64,000 nucleotides of DNA, taken from positions 1,116,001 through 1,180,000 of the forward strand of contig CBDCZY010000002.1 in the NCBI GenBank assembly GCA_965224745.1, read 5' to 3'. Numbering within the stretch: the first letter of the stretch is position 1; each line of letters begins with the position of its first letter. Positions 36,463 to 46,532 of the stretch are shown here, piece after piece. The position numbers were made by a program, and so were the translations under genes. The stretch comes from CBDCZY01 sp965224745 (GTDB taxonomy: Bacteria > Pseudomonadota > Gammaproteobacteria > Methylococcales > Methylomonadaceae). Below the pieces are notes generated by a model, which saw only the letters and a list, made by a program, of their open reading frames with translations, did no database searches and had not been told where the DNA came from.

Positions 36463-37188
36463 ATGAGGCCGAGTGGAAGACAACCAAACCAGCTTCGAGA
36501 TATTAATTTTCATTGCAACTATAGCAAACATGCTGAAGGCTCGGTTCTTGTATCATTCGGCGATACCCGGGTTTTATGTAATGCTACGATAGATGATGGG
36601 GTACCCCGTTTTCTGAAAGGTGCCGGGAAAGGATGGGTGACAGCTGAATATGGAATGCTACCTCGTTCCACCCATGAACGGATGGGACGAGAAGCAAGCC
36701 GCGGCAAACAAGGTGGGCGAACGTTAGAAATTCAAAGATTAATTGGCCGATCACTCCGAGCTGCTGTCGATCTAGAAAAACTAGGGGAACGAAGCATCAT
36801 CATTGACTGCGACGTGCTTCAAGCTGACGGAGGAACGCGTACCGCGGCCATCACTGGCAGTTATGCTGCGCTATCAATTGCCATTTCTAAGCTTATCAAA
36901 GCAGAATCTCTGTTGGAGAACCCAATTTTAAACCAAATTGCCTCTGTTTCCGTTGGGATGTTCCAAAGTACCGCTATCCTGGATTTGGACTATGCGGAAG
37001 ATAGCCAAGCTGAAACCGACATGAATGTGGTAATGAACAATAATGGTGATTTCGTAGAAATTCAGGGAACCGCCGAGAACCAGGCTTTTTCAAAAGATGA
37101 ACTAAATGTTATGCTTGATTTGGCAGAAGAAGGTATCAAACAACTATTTGAAAAACAAAACAACGCCCTGTCTGCCTGTATTTTTTAG
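36463..37188 (+). CDS. rph: Ribonuclease PH
   Basis: 241 residues, beginning MRPSGRQPNQLRDINF, with GWVTAEYGMLPRSTHER and the phosphate-binding GREASRGKQGGRTLEIQRLI, then DCDVLQADGGTRTAAITG and VMNNNGDFVEIQGTAE. It is a phosphorolytic 3'-5' exoribonuclease that trims tRNA. First gene of a tight operon with rdgB (21-base gap). Confidence 0.97.
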   Translation: MRPSGRQPNQLRDINFHCNYSKHAEGSVLVSFGDTRVLCNATIDDGVPRFLKGAGKGWVTAEYGMLPRSTHERMGREASRGKQGGRTLEIQRLIGRSLRAAVDLEKLGERSIIIDCDVLQADGGTRTAAITGSYAALSIAISKLIKAESLLENPILNQIASVSVGMFQSTAILDLDYAEDSQAETDMNVVMNNNGDFVEIQGTAENQAFSKDELNVMLDLAEEGIKQLFEKQNNALSACIF

Positions 37189-37209
37189 TTCCTATCCTCA
37201 ATTAATCTG

Positions 37210-37812
37210 ATGCCTGATCGAGTCGTTTTAGCTAGCAACAACAAAGGGAAAATAAGAGAACTCCAGGACCTTTTGCCGTCTCTCAAACTTTATTCACAAG
37301 CAGCCTTTAACGTTCCTGAAGCAGAAGAAACTGGTGAAACTTTTATCGAAAATGCAATCATTAAAGCGAGAAGTGGTGCCCATTATTCAGGGCTACCCAC
37401 AATAGCGGATGACTCAGGCTTAGTGGTCGACGCCCTAAAAGGAGCGCCAGGTGTTCACTCTTCCAGGTTTGCAGGAAACAACGCTTCTGACAAGAGAAAT
37501 TTAGAAAAGCTGTTGCACGATCTAAAATCAATACCTGCGCAACAGAGAACAGCGCGCTTCATCTGCGTTTTAGTTTTTATGCGAACTGCCCAAGATGCTT
37601 TTCCTATAATAGCAACCGGAGTATGGGAAGGCCTTATCAGCAAAGAGTCTGTAGGAACAAATGGTTTTGGTTACGACCCGGTTTTCTGGCTACCAGAACT
37701 TAATTCTACTTCGGCTGAACTCAGCGCAGCAAAAAAAAACAGCTTGAGTCATCGCGGGCAAGCTATCCGCGCCTTAATTAAGCAACTTCAAAACGATCAA
37801 CTTGTTGGCTAA
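37210..37812 (+). CDS. rdgB: XTP/dITP diphosphatase
   Basis: 200 residues with SNNKGKIRELQDLLP, ETFIENAIIKARSGA, ADDSGLVVDALKGAPGVHSSRFAG and FGYDPVFW, all standard Ham1/RdgB motifs. It removes non-canonical purine nucleotides. It overlaps the start of hemW. Confidence 0.97.
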   Translation: MPDRVVLASNNKGKIRELQDLLPSLKLYSQAAFNVPEAEETGETFIENAIIKARSGAHYSGLPTIADDSGLVVDALKGAPGVHSSRFAGNNASDKRNLEKLLHDLKSIPAQQRTARFICVLVFMRTAQDAFPIIATGVWEGLISKESVGTNGFGYDPVFWLPELNSTSAELSAAKKNSLSHRGQAIRALIKQLQNDQLVG

Positions 37813-39007
37813 GCAACATCCGTCCTCTGCTATTCCTTTAGGCCTTTACATACACATACCATGGTGTATTAAGAAATGCCCCTATTGCGACTTTAATTCT
37901 CATGCCATAGACAAAAACCAATCCATTCCCGAGTCAAAATATATTCAAGCCTTGCTACACGATCTTGATGTTGATCTAAGCTATTTTAATGAAAAACGAT
38001 CGCTTGCAACAATTTTCATTGGCGGTGGCACCCCAAGCCTTCTATCACCCAAAGCATTAAACCAATTAATGGAGGGACTTCATGAAAAGTTTCGTTTTGA
38101 CAATGATATAGAAATAACCCTTGAAGCCAACCCCGGCAGTTTTGAAAGCCTGAAATTTGCTGAATTCAAACAACTTGGTATCAATAGACTCTCAATTGGC
38201 ATCCAAAGTTTTAACGATTTAATTTTACAAAAACTAGGGCGGGTTCATTCCTCACAGGAGGCTATTCAGGCAGTCGAAATAGCTCATCAAAATGGCTTTG
38301 ATAACATCAACCTTGATCTAATGTTTGGTGTACCAGGTGGTTCATATCAACAATCAGAGACCGACCTCTTGAAAGCATCCTCGTTACAACCCACACACAT
38401 CTCTTTCTACCAATTTACATTAGAACCAGGCACTTACTTTTATAAATACCGACCTACATTACAAGCCCATGATGATGTCTTTGCAATACAACAAATGGGA
38501 ATCGAATTACTGTCCTCAAGCGGCTATGAACATTATGAAATCTCAGCATTCGCCAAACCCTATCAACAATGTAAACACAATGTTAATTATTGGGAATTTG
38601 GTGACTATATAGGCATTGGGGCAGGCGCTCATGGTAAAGTAACAGAGACCCTCCCCTTTAAGGTCACGAGAACAGTCAAGAAAAAATTACCCAAAACTTA
38701 TATCGAATCTGCCGGCGATGTCATTAAAATAGAAAAAAATGTATCCTTTTACAGAGATTTACCGCTAGAATATTTTATGAACCATTTTCGTCTTAAAAAA
38801 GCAGTTGACACAACAAAATTTATAGAACGAACAGGACTACCTCTATATCACATTAAGAAAGTATTAAAAGAATGTGAGGCTAAAGGTATGCTGCAATGGG
38901 ATTCTGAAAAAATTCAGTGTACCAACAAGGGCTGGCTTTTTTTAGATGAATTACTTCAGCATTTCATGGATCTTGATTTCCCAAAAACCACTTTAAAGAA
39001 AAGCTAG
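37802..39007 (+). CDS. hemW: HemW radical SAM heme chaperone
   Basis: 401 residues with the motif C-x3-C-x2-C in IPWCIKKCPYCDFNSHA, FIGGGTPSLLSP, LEANPGSFE and RLSIGIQSF. This was formerly called oxygen-independent coproporphyrinogen oxidase-like; HemW is a heme chaperone. The start is TTG at 37802 or 37805, overlapping the rdgB stop by 8-11 bases. It sits seven bases before pyrE in the operon. Confidence 0.94.
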   Translation: MLAKQHPSSAIPLGLYIHIPWCIKKCPYCDFNSHAIDKNQSIPESKYIQALLHDLDVDLSYFNEKRSLATIFIGGGTPSLLSPKALNQLMEGLHEKFRFDNDIEITLEANPGSFESLKFAEFKQLGINRLSIGIQSFNDLILQKLGRVHSSQEAIQAVEIAHQNGFDNINLDLMFGVPGGSYQQSETDLLKASSLQPTHISFYQFTLEPGTYFYKYRPTLQAHDDVFAIQQMGIELLSSSGYEHYEISAFAKPYQQCKHNVNYWEFGDYIGIGAGAHGKVTETLPFKVTRTVKKKLPKTYIESAGDVIKIEKNVSFYRDLPLEYFMNHFRLKKAVDTTKFIERTGLPLYHIKKVLKECEAKGMLQWDSEKIQCTNKGWLFLDELLQHFMDLDFPKTTLKKS

Positions 39008-39013
39008 CAAATT

Positions 39014-39655
39014 ATGCATGAATACCACACTGCATTCATTCGATATGCCCTTGAATGCGGTGTGCTAAAATTCGGCTCTTTCAGACTCAAGTCAGGACGG
39101 GATAGCCCCTATTTTTTTAACACCGGCTTGTTTAATTCAGGTTCGCATCTTAAAGAAATTGGTAGATTTTATGCCCAAGCTGTTAAACAACTAAATATTA
39201 AACCAGATGTTTTATACGGCCCTGCTTACAAGGGTATTCAGCTAGTAACAGCATGCGGTATTGCTTTGTCTGAACAATATAATATTGATATCCCCATCAG
39301 CTTTAACCGAAAAGAAGCAAAAAAACATGGCGAAGGAGGACATTTAGTGGGAGCACCACTTCAAGGTAACGTATTAATATTAGATGATGTTATAACAGCA
39401 GGAACCTCAATAAGAGAATCCGTGGACATTATTCAACAACAAGGTGCCAAACCTTGTGGTGTTTTGCTTGCTTTGGATAGGCAAGAAAAAGGAAAGGGTC
39501 AATTGTCAGCCGTTCAAGAGGCAAGCCAAGAGCACAATATTAAGATCTCAGCCCTAATCAATTTGCACCAAATTATACTTTTTCTTGGACAAGACCAGAG
39601 TTATTCAAAAGAAATTGATAAAATCAACAAATATCGACAGATTTATGGAATCTAG
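39014..39655 (+). CDS. pyrE: Orotate phosphoribosyltransferase
   Basis: 213 residues. FRLKSGRDSPYFFNTGLFNSG, YGPAYKGIQLV, FNRKEAKKHGEGGHLVGA and VLILDDVITAGTSIRES are the PRPP-binding and flexible-loop motifs. It makes OMP in pyrimidine synthesis. Last gene of the rph operon; no clear terminator was seen within 50 bases. Confidence 0.97.
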   Translation: MHEYHTAFIRYALECGVLKFGSFRLKSGRDSPYFFNTGLFNSGSHLKEIGRFYAQAVKQLNIKPDVLYGPAYKGIQLVTACGIALSEQYNIDIPISFNRKEAKKHGEGGHLVGAPLQGNVLILDDVITAGTSIRESVDIIQQQGAKPCGVLLALDRQEKGKGQLSAVQEASQEHNIKISALINLHQIILFLGQDQSYSKEIDKINKYRQIYGI

Positions 39656-39889
39656 GCTATATTTATTTTAGATCTATTTCTGGCAAGTCCACTTAATGTA
39701 CATCTAGAGGGCTAGCCATGATGTAGTAAATATCTTTGGTGGCATGCAGGTTCACCATAATTTATTATTGATTTTTATTCTCAATATTTTGACATTGAGA
39801 GAGGCAATTTTTTAAATTATGGTCTACAATTTTTAAGCATATGTATCGACATTTATTTTTTTGAATGTTCATAACGAGAAAGGCTCATT

Positions 39890-41875
39890 ATGGAAACAGT
39901 TGAATTTAAAAAACAATTACATGAATACTCTCAGTGGCGAGATCGCTTAACGCAATCTATTGAGATGTATCATGAGTGGCGTAAAAGGTATAGTATGGAT
40001 GATAACGCATCGTCCGATGTCATTCTTAATACCTTAAATAGTCTAAAAACTGATCAAATCACTTTGGCTTTTGTGGGTGAATTTTCTCGGGGTAAAACGG
40101 AACTAATCAATTCACTGTTTTTTTCTGAAACAGGTGTTAGGTTATTACCTTCGACACCAGGTCGAACAACCATGTGCCCATCAGAACTTTTTTATGATGC
40201 GGAAGGTGGAAGTTACATCAAATTATTGAGTATAGAAACTCGATTAGAGGATGTTTCTCTAGCAGAATACAAAAATAAGCCAGATAGTTGGATACAAATG
40301 GATTTGGATTGCAATTCACCAAGCCAAATGCAGCAAGCTTTCAAAGAACTGAACGCTAGTAAAAGAGTCAGCGTAGAAATCGCTGACAAACTGGGCTTGT
40401 ACGATGAAGAACTCGTAAAAGACCAAGGAATAGAAAATCCTACTGAGGTTGAAGTTCCGGTTTGGCGTCACGCATTAATTAGCTTTCCTCACCCTTTATT
40501 GCAAGGTGGTTTGTCAATTTTGGACACCCCCGGACTGAATGCCCTGGGAACCGAGCCTGAATTGACATTAAGAATGCTCCCAAGTGCTCACGCCATAATT
40601 TTTGTTCTTGCCGCTGACACTGGGGTGACTAAAAGTGACCTCGACATGTGGAACAATCATGTTTGTGCTTCACGTGGCCAGAATAAAAATGGTCTCGCCG
40701 TTGTAATGAACAAAGTTGATACTTTATGGGATGATTTAGCCGGCGAAGAAGGCATGGAAGAAGCTATTAAAAAACAAGTTACTTCTTGTGCTTCTATTCT
40801 GGGGGTCGAAGAAAACGTCATCTTCCCTCTAGCAGCTAAACAAGCCTTATTAGCAAAAATTAAAACTGATAAGAGTTTGTTGAAACGAAGTCGTTTGGAT
40901 GTACTTGAATCCTATCTTGCAAATGACTTACTCAGTCAAAGACAAGACATTCTAGTCACATCATTAAATAGAAATATCGGGCATATGGTGAAAGAATCCA
41001 TCATGCTGACCGAAGAAAAAGCTTCAAATGCTGCCAAGCAACTAGAAGAGTTCCGTAAGATAGATTTCGAAAACCAAGAAATCACCGGGAAGCTAATGGC
41101 AGAAACACGTGACCGGCAAAATGCATATTTGAATAGTGTAGAGAATTTCAAAGCTAGTCAGAGGGTACTAACAGTACAAACTCATATGCTGATAGATTCC
41201 GTATCCAAAGACAAAATCGACACAATCGTTAAACGCACCCGTGGAGATATGGCCAAAAGTTTAACCACCTTTGGCATGAAGCAAAATATTCGCGACTTAT
41301 TTGATGAACTTCGCGATTTGCTCCAAGACACTGTTGATATAACAAACGAAACCAAACGATTAGTAAAAGCCATTCATAAAAAATTCGAAGATGAGCACGG
41401 ATTTAAAGAAATTGAACCTCAGCTGTTCTCAATTAAACCTTATCAGCTTGAATTAGAAAGAATATTTGAAGAAGGCGAAGCATTCCGAAACAGTGCTAAA
41501 ACGACCATGACAGAGCAAAGTGTCGTCGTCAATAAACTGTACGGCACCTTGATATTACAGGCCCGAAAAATTCTCGGTCAAGCACATAAAGACGCTATGA
41601 CCTGGAGTAACAGCGTTTTAGTTCCTTTGATGCACCAAATCAAAGATCACAAAAAACAGATTGAAAATCGCCTGGTGATGCTGAGAAAGATTAATGGTTC
41701 CAAAGAGGAAGTTGCATCTAGCATGGAGAGCCTTGAAAGTGAATTGAGTCCATTAATAAAACAAAGAAACGAACTATTTACCATAAAGAAAGGTATGTTT
41801 TTAGATGACCTCAAGCAAGATGAAACAGAGGGTGCGCAAGCAGAGACTCAAGAACAAGCTTCCAGCTTTGCTTGA
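39890..41875 (+). CDS. Bacterial dynamin-like GTPase
   Basis: 661 residues. The GTPase domain has G1 at GEFSRGKT (63-70), a G2 threonine within GRTTMCP (91-97), G3 DTPG (212-215) and G4 NKVD (274-277). Long helical, coiled-coil-like regions follow (about 345-660). The C-terminal half has the repetitive charged pattern expected of the membrane-binding stalk. The family remodels membranes; the partner protein often encoded in tandem (a second dynamin) is absent. A GAGAAAGG site lies before the ATG. Monocistronic, with terminators downstream. Confidence 0.88.
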   Translation: METVEFKKQLHEYSQWRDRLTQSIEMYHEWRKRYSMDDNASSDVILNTLNSLKTDQITLAFVGEFSRGKTELINSLFFSETGVRLLPSTPGRTTMCPSELFYDAEGGSYIKLLSIETRLEDVSLAEYKNKPDSWIQMDLDCNSPSQMQQAFKELNASKRVSVEIADKLGLYDEELVKDQGIENPTEVEVPVWRHALISFPHPLLQGGLSILDTPGLNALGTEPELTLRMLPSAHAIIFVLAADTGVTKSDLDMWNNHVCASRGQNKNGLAVVMNKVDTLWDDLAGEEGMEEAIKKQVTSCASILGVEENVIFPLAAKQALLAKIKTDKSLLKRSRLDVLESYLANDLLSQRQDILVTSLNRNIGHMVKESIMLTEEKASNAAKQLEEFRKIDFENQEITGKLMAETRDRQNAYLNSVENFKASQRVLTVQTHMLIDSVSKDKIDTIVKRTRGDMAKSLTTFGMKQNIRDLFDELRDLLQDTVDITNETKRLVKAIHKKFEDEHGFKEIEPQLFSIKPYQLELERIFEEGEAFRNSAKTTMTEQSVVVNKLYGTLILQARKILGQAHKDAMTWSNSVLVPLMHQIKDHKKQIENRLVMLRKINGSKEEVASSMESLESELSPLIKQRNELFTIKKGMFLDDLKQDETEGAQAETQEQASSFA

Positions 41876-41893
41876 TATCCGTAAAAAACATAA

Positions 41894-41972
41894 AACCTAC
41901 TTTAGGTTCTGTTTTTTCTAACTTTCAATATTTCCTCTAAGGGTTGTGGCCTTTTATCGGTCACAACCCTTT
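41894..41972 (+). terminator. Tandem terminator hairpins after the dynamin gene
   Basis: First hairpin AACCTA...TAGGTT (41894-41908) followed by CTGTTTTTT. Second hairpin AAGGGTTGTG (41939-41948) and CACAACCCTT (41962-41971), a 10-bp perfect stem, which could serve the converging TauE gene as well. Confidence 0.75.
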
Positions 41973-42040
41973 GTCATTTAAATATTCACCACCCTAAATT
42001 TTAGAAGTTAAAGGTAATTGAGAATATTACTAATATCAAA

Positions 42041-42865
42041 TTAATACTGCCAAAGTAGCTTGATAGCGACTAGAAAAACCAGGATCGAAAAATAACGTTT
42101 AATTTGGTTGGTAGGTAATTTATTCGCAAGTGAAGCACCGTACTTTGCAAACAGGGTGCTGGTCGAAACGATTCCTAAGAAGGCCGGGACAAACACATAC
42201 CCGATACTACCCGATGGTAAGCCTGTCTTACCCCATCCCAACCATGCGTAACTGCATGTTCCAACCAGCGATATAGGCAAACCACAGGCGCAGGAGATTG
42301 CTACAGCATTTCGCATAGGGTAGTGGCAATTCATCAGAAATGGAACAGTAAGAGTACCGCCGCCAATTCCTACCACTGCAGACACCAACCCAATGACTAC
42401 ACCTGCAATTCCAAGAACTATAGAGCTTGGCTTTGCCCAAGCGAGCGGAGGTTGAAACTGGAGAGCAAGCTGTATGCCGACATAAATAAGATAACAGGCA
42501 AACACGATTCGCAACGTAGCGGCTGGAAGCCAATCGGCAATAGTGGTACCCGCAATCACTCCCAGCAAAATACCAGGCGACAAACGACACACAGTGTGCC
42601 AGTTAACAGTTCCTAGACGGTGGTGAGCATGGCTTGTAGCAACCGAGGTAATAATAATGGTAGCTAAAGAGGTCGCTATTGCCATAATAACGATATCATC
42701 CACAGGAAACTTTAGACTTTCAAATAACCAGATCAAAAAGGGCACGATTACAATACCACCACCAATACCAAATAACCCGGCTAACACACCAGCAAAGATA
42801 CCAAAAAACATACAAGCAATGATCGCCTCTAACAAACTTCCCCCTAAACTTACGATAAATGTCAC
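42041..42865 (-). CDS. TauE/SafE family sulfite exporter-like permease
   Basis: 274 residues, eight hydrophobic segments in two halves. FAGVLAGLFGIGGGIVIVPF and LVSAVVGIGGGTLTVPFLMN are the repeated G-x-G-G-G motifs of the TauE/SafE family, which exports small anions such as sulfite or sulfoacetate. The actual substrate is unknown. It is read divergently from cca and converges on the dynamin gene. Confidence 0.9.
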   Translation of the reverse strand: MTFIVSLGGSLLEAIIACMFFGIFAGVLAGLFGIGGGIVIVPFLIWLFESLKFPVDDIVIMAIATSLATIIITSVATSHAHHRLGTVNWHTVCRLSPGILLGVIAGTTIADWLPAATLRIVFACYLIYVGIQLALQFQPPLAWAKPSSIVLGIAGVVIGLVSAVVGIGGGTLTVPFLMNCHYPMRNAVAISCACGLPISLVGTCSYAWLGWGKTGLPSGSIGYVFVPAFLGIVSTSTLFAKYGASLANKLPTNQIKRYFSILVFLVAIKLLWQY

Positions 42866-42944
42866 TGTCGAAAACGATAACTATGAACATTATGTAAGAT
42901 TACTGCTCATTTGTTAACTGACTTGATTGATATAAACTAGCCCT

Positions 42945-44171
42945 ATGAATGTTTTTCTCGTTGGCGGTGCAATCCGCGATCAATTATTGAAATTTCCCGT
43001 TACAGAGCGAGACTGGGTCGTGGTTGGTGAAACGTCTCAATCGATGCTTGATCAAGGATTTAAACAAGTTGGCAAAGACTTTCCGGTATTTCTTCATCCA
43101 GAAACACATGAAGAATATGCTTTGGCCAGAACTGAACGAAAAACGGCACCAGGTTATAAAGGGTTTACCGTTGATGCTGCTGCAACAGTGACGCTTCAAC
43201 AGGACTTGATCCGCCGAGATCTAACCATTAACGCAATAGCTCAAAATACTGACGGTGAACTGATCGATCCATATCATGGTCAACGAGATTTAGAACTTCG
43301 TGTATTGCGTCATATTTCACCTGCTTTTAGCGAAGATCCGGTTCGGATTTTGAGGGTTGCAAGATTTGCAGCGCGCTATGCTCACCTTGGCTTTACTATA
43401 GCACCAGAAACGATGCAATTGATGTCAGATATGGTACAAAATGGGGAGATTGATCATTTAGTTCCGGAACGGGTTTGGGCTGAATTAGCTAAAGCGCTGG
43501 CAGAAAAAACCCCTTCTGCATTTATACAAACGCTGAGGGATTGTGGAGCACTTCAAACCATATTGCCAGAACTGGACCGATTGTTTGGGGTACCTCAGCC
43601 GCCCAAATATCACCCTGAAATAGATACTGGGATCCATGTCATGTTAGCGCTGGATAAAGCAGCGGAGTTTTCTTCCAAAGCGACGGTACGCTTCGCCACA
43701 ATGATGCATGACCTTGGCAAAGGCTTAACGCCGTCCGCAATGTGGCCGTCCCATCGAGGTCATGAAGAAGCTGGAATTCCACTTCTTGAGGGTATCTGTC
43801 AACGATTGCGTGTACCTAACCAACATAAAAAGCTGGCAGCCAAGGTGATTCGCTATCATACCCATTGTCATCGCGCCTTAGAATTGCGCCCTGCCACACT
43901 AACCGATGTATTACATGCACTCGGGGGGTTCAACAACGATTCATTGGTGGACGATTTCTTAATTGCTTGCGAAGCTGATGCCAAAGGGCGAACCGGTCTT
44001 GAGAATAAACCATATCCGCAAGCGGAGTTTTTCAAATTAGCTCAAGCAGCAGGAAAGAACATTGATATTCGCCCAGCCACATCCCAAGGACTGACGGGTG
44101 CACACATCGGGGAAGAAATCAGGCGCTTAAGAATTAATGCTGTTCGCTCAGCAATGAAAAACGTCCACTGA
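42945..44171 (+). CDS. cca: CCA tRNA nucleotidyltransferase with HD domain
   Basis: 408 residues. LVGGAIRDQLL and the catalytic pair in VTERDWVVVG, then LIRRDLTINAIAQ, EDPVRILRVARFAARY and ARFATMMHDLGKG (HD phosphohydrolase), give the class II bacterial CCA enzyme of the E. coli type, close to its usual 412 residues. It adds CCA to tRNA 3' ends. It begins a few bases after a weak GGAT region and is followed by yajQ. Confidence 0.96.
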   Translation: MNVFLVGGAIRDQLLKFPVTERDWVVVGETSQSMLDQGFKQVGKDFPVFLHPETHEEYALARTERKTAPGYKGFTVDAAATVTLQQDLIRRDLTINAIAQNTDGELIDPYHGQRDLELRVLRHISPAFSEDPVRILRVARFAARYAHLGFTIAPETMQLMSDMVQNGEIDHLVPERVWAELAKALAEKTPSAFIQTLRDCGALQTILPELDRLFGVPQPPKYHPEIDTGIHVMLALDKAAEFSSKATVRFATMMHDLGKGLTPSAMWPSHRGHEEAGIPLLEGICQRLRVPNQHKKLAAKVIRYHTHCHRALELRPATLTDVLHALGGFNNDSLVDDFLIACEADAKGRTGLENKPYPQAEFFKLAQAAGKNIDIRPATSQGLTGAHIGEEIRRLRINAVRSAMKNVH

Positions 44172-44262
44172 TTTGACACGTAAATTGCCTATGAACGACT
44201 TGGCTATACTCGATATTGCAGTAGAATATTCTTTTTATATTTTATTGGGATGGAAAAACTTT

Positions 44263-44745
44263 ATGCCTTCATTTGATATCGTTTCAGAATACGACAAACA
44301 CGAAGCAGCCAATGCTATTGATCAAGCTAACCGCGAAGTGACCAATCGTTTTGATTTTAAAGGTAGCGGCGCCAAATATGAGTACAATGATGATGAAATC
44401 AAAATGATCGCTCAATCAGATTTTCAATTGCAACAAATGCTTGATATTTTGCAGATGAAATTGACTAAGCGTAGTATCGACATTCTTTGTATGGAGGTTT
44501 CTGACCCTCAATTAGTCGGTAAAACTGCCACCCAAACAATCAAGCTTAAACAAGGTTTAGAAACATTACTGGCTAAAAAAATTGTTAAACTAATTAAAGA
44601 TAAAAAGCTTAAAGTCCAGTCTGCCATCCAAGGCGAACAAGTGCGTGTTACCGGAAAAAAACGTGACGACCTGCAAGACGTTATGCAAATGCTTAGAGAA
44701 CAAAAATTTGCCATGCCGCTACAATTTAACAATTTCCGAGATTAG
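44263..44745 (+). CDS. yajQ: YajQ family nucleotide-binding protein
   Basis: 160 residues from MPSFDIVSEYDKHEAANA. It contains NRFDFKGSGAKYE, the central LCMEVSDPQLVGKT and GKKRDDLQDVMQML, all characteristic of YajQ, reported as a cyclic di-GMP-binding or nucleic-acid-binding protein. The frame is open for a further 30 codons upstream, but the homologous start is the ATG at 44263. Confidence 0.95.
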   Translation: MPSFDIVSEYDKHEAANAIDQANREVTNRFDFKGSGAKYEYNDDEIKMIAQSDFQLQQMLDILQMKLTKRSIDILCMEVSDPQLVGKTATQTIKLKQGLETLLAKKIVKLIKDKKLKVQSAIQGEQVRVTGKKRDDLQDVMQMLREQKFAMPLQFNNFRD

Positions 44746-44762
44746 CCATTCAGTGCTGAACC

Positions 44763-46376
44763 CTAGTCAAACCTATTCTCAAGAGCATCTATCGCTAATC
44801 GACCCAACTCCGTATGGTGCATAATTTTAGAAAAGGGTTGCAATGCCGACTCTGGGCCATGCACAAACACATAGACAGGAGTACTGGTATGGGTTCCTGT
44901 CGACCATGCCACCTGCTGATCCTCTGATACCACTTGGGCTAAAAGATTTTCCCTATTGTTGTTTTGATAAACAAAAAAAGCACTGTTTACATCTATTTTA
45001 GGGGCTGTCGGAGCACCTAACGTTTTATGCCCTGCCTGGTAATATGGATTCTTTTCCCGACCCAAAACTTTTTGAGCTTGCTCTTCAGTAATCTTGAAAG
45101 CAGTGTAACGATTGACCAGCCCAGCTAGTTGTGCAGGCGTTTGCATGCTTCCAGGTAATTCATCAAATTCAGCAAAAATATCGAGATAGCTTCGTTGTTG
45201 CACGTAGATTTTATCCAACACAGTTGGGTCACCATAATTGAAGCTCGGTTGATACCTTTTTGCGGTTTCAGTAGCATTAGGTAAGTGGATTGGCTCAGGA
45301 ATGTGAGACGCCGAATAGCTGAAACCAAAGCCACCGGTTTCATGATCTGAAGAAACAATAATCAATGTATCTTGGTGTTGCTTTGCCCAATCCAAAACAT
45401 AGTCCAAAGTTTCATTAAAACGCAACATCTCATGTAATAACAAACCTGTGTCATTTTTATGACCGGCCCAATCAATTTGCCCTGCTTCTATCATCAAAAA
45501 GAAACCCCGCTCATCTTGCTCAAGGAGATCCAGTGCTTTAGCAGACATTTCCCTTAACGTGGGCTGGGTGTGTCTAGGATCAACCATATTTAAACGTTCC
45601 TTGATACCATTTTGCATACCCGATTCTGCAAATAGCCCCAAGATTTTGCCATTGGCTTGCTGTAACTGAGCATTATTAAAAACGATGGAATAACCTTGTT
45701 GCCGGGCTATTTCCAATAGATTTTTATTATCTTCTCGCTTAGACCTTAACCCAACGACACCGTCTGATAAACGTGCCAGTTTATGATGTATTTGGGAGTT
45801 CTCCTCATTGGTTTGTTTCGGAATCCAAAAAGTTAAACCGCCAGATAACATCACATCGGAGTTAGCTGCCAGTAACTCTTCGGCAATCTCATTCTCCTGA
45901 CTACGATGAGCTTGATGAACAGCAAATGCAGCCGGTGTCGCATGTGTGATACGGGTATCCGACACTAACCCCGTTGCTTTGCCCAATCGCTTAGCTTTTT
46001 CGACGATGTTTTCAATACGTCCCCCACTATTGCCAAAACCAATCATTTCTGGCAAAGCCGATTGCCCTGTCGCCATTTGAGTGGCAGAAGCCGCAGAATC
46101 AGTGGTCAGATAATCAGCGGCATTTGTCATAGAGATCCCCAAACGGCCGCCCGTTAGCATAAGTCTGTCCAAAGCCGTTTTACGATTGGGTAAAATGCTA
46201 TGGGGCGCTTGCCGGGCATAATGCAGCAATAACCCAACCTGCTGCGGCCCCATGCCATCACCAATAATGAAAATAACATTTTTAACTTTTGACTGAGTAA
46301 CTGTATTCACAGGCGTTTGCGCACAGCTAGCAAGCACCAAGACTAGAACATTACAGAGCCCTTTATTACGATTCAT
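44763..46376 (-). CDS. Alkaline phosphatase, lipoprotein form
   Basis: 537 residues. Signal peptide with lipobox LASC (C18). IIGDGMGPQ (D40, first metal site), TTDSAASATQMATGQ with the nucleophile S94 in the TDSAAS context, SSDHETGGFGF and, near the end, STGTHTSTPVYVFVHGP. This is a PhoA-superfamily phosphatase anchored to the outer-membrane inner leaflet or inner membrane. Regulation by phosphate is likely from family knowledge, but I see no clear Pho box. Confidence 0.93.
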   Translation of the reverse strand: MNRNKGLCNVLVLVLASCAQTPVNTVTQSKVKNVIFIIGDGMGPQQVGLLLHYARQAPHSILPNRKTALDRLMLTGGRLGISMTNAADYLTTDSAASATQMATGQSALPEMIGFGNSGGRIENIVEKAKRLGKATGLVSDTRITHATPAAFAVHQAHRSQENEIAEELLAANSDVMLSGGLTFWIPKQTNEENSQIHHKLARLSDGVVGLRSKREDNKNLLEIARQQGYSIVFNNAQLQQANGKILGLFAESGMQNGIKERLNMVDPRHTQPTLREMSAKALDLLEQDERGFFLMIEAGQIDWAGHKNDTGLLLHEMLRFNETLDYVLDWAKQHQDTLIIVSSDHETGGFGFSYSASHIPEPIHLPNATETAKRYQPSFNYGDPTVLDKIYVQQRSYLDIFAEFDELPGSMQTPAQLAGLVNRYTAFKITEEQAQKVLGREKNPYYQAGHKTLGAPTAPKIDVNSAFFVYQNNNRENLLAQVVSEDQQVAWSTGTHTSTPVYVFVHGPESALQPFSKIMHHTELGRLAIDALENRFD

Positions 46377-46532
46377 TCGTCACCTTTAACCCGTTAAATA
46401 AAACTTCAAACATTTTATTCCATTCGCGTTTCTTTATTATTGTTAACAATAAAAGCATACATTGAGTCGCTTGCCTTTATGATGGCATGATGAAAGGATC
46501 AGATCACATTTTACTCTTAACAAGGAAATACC

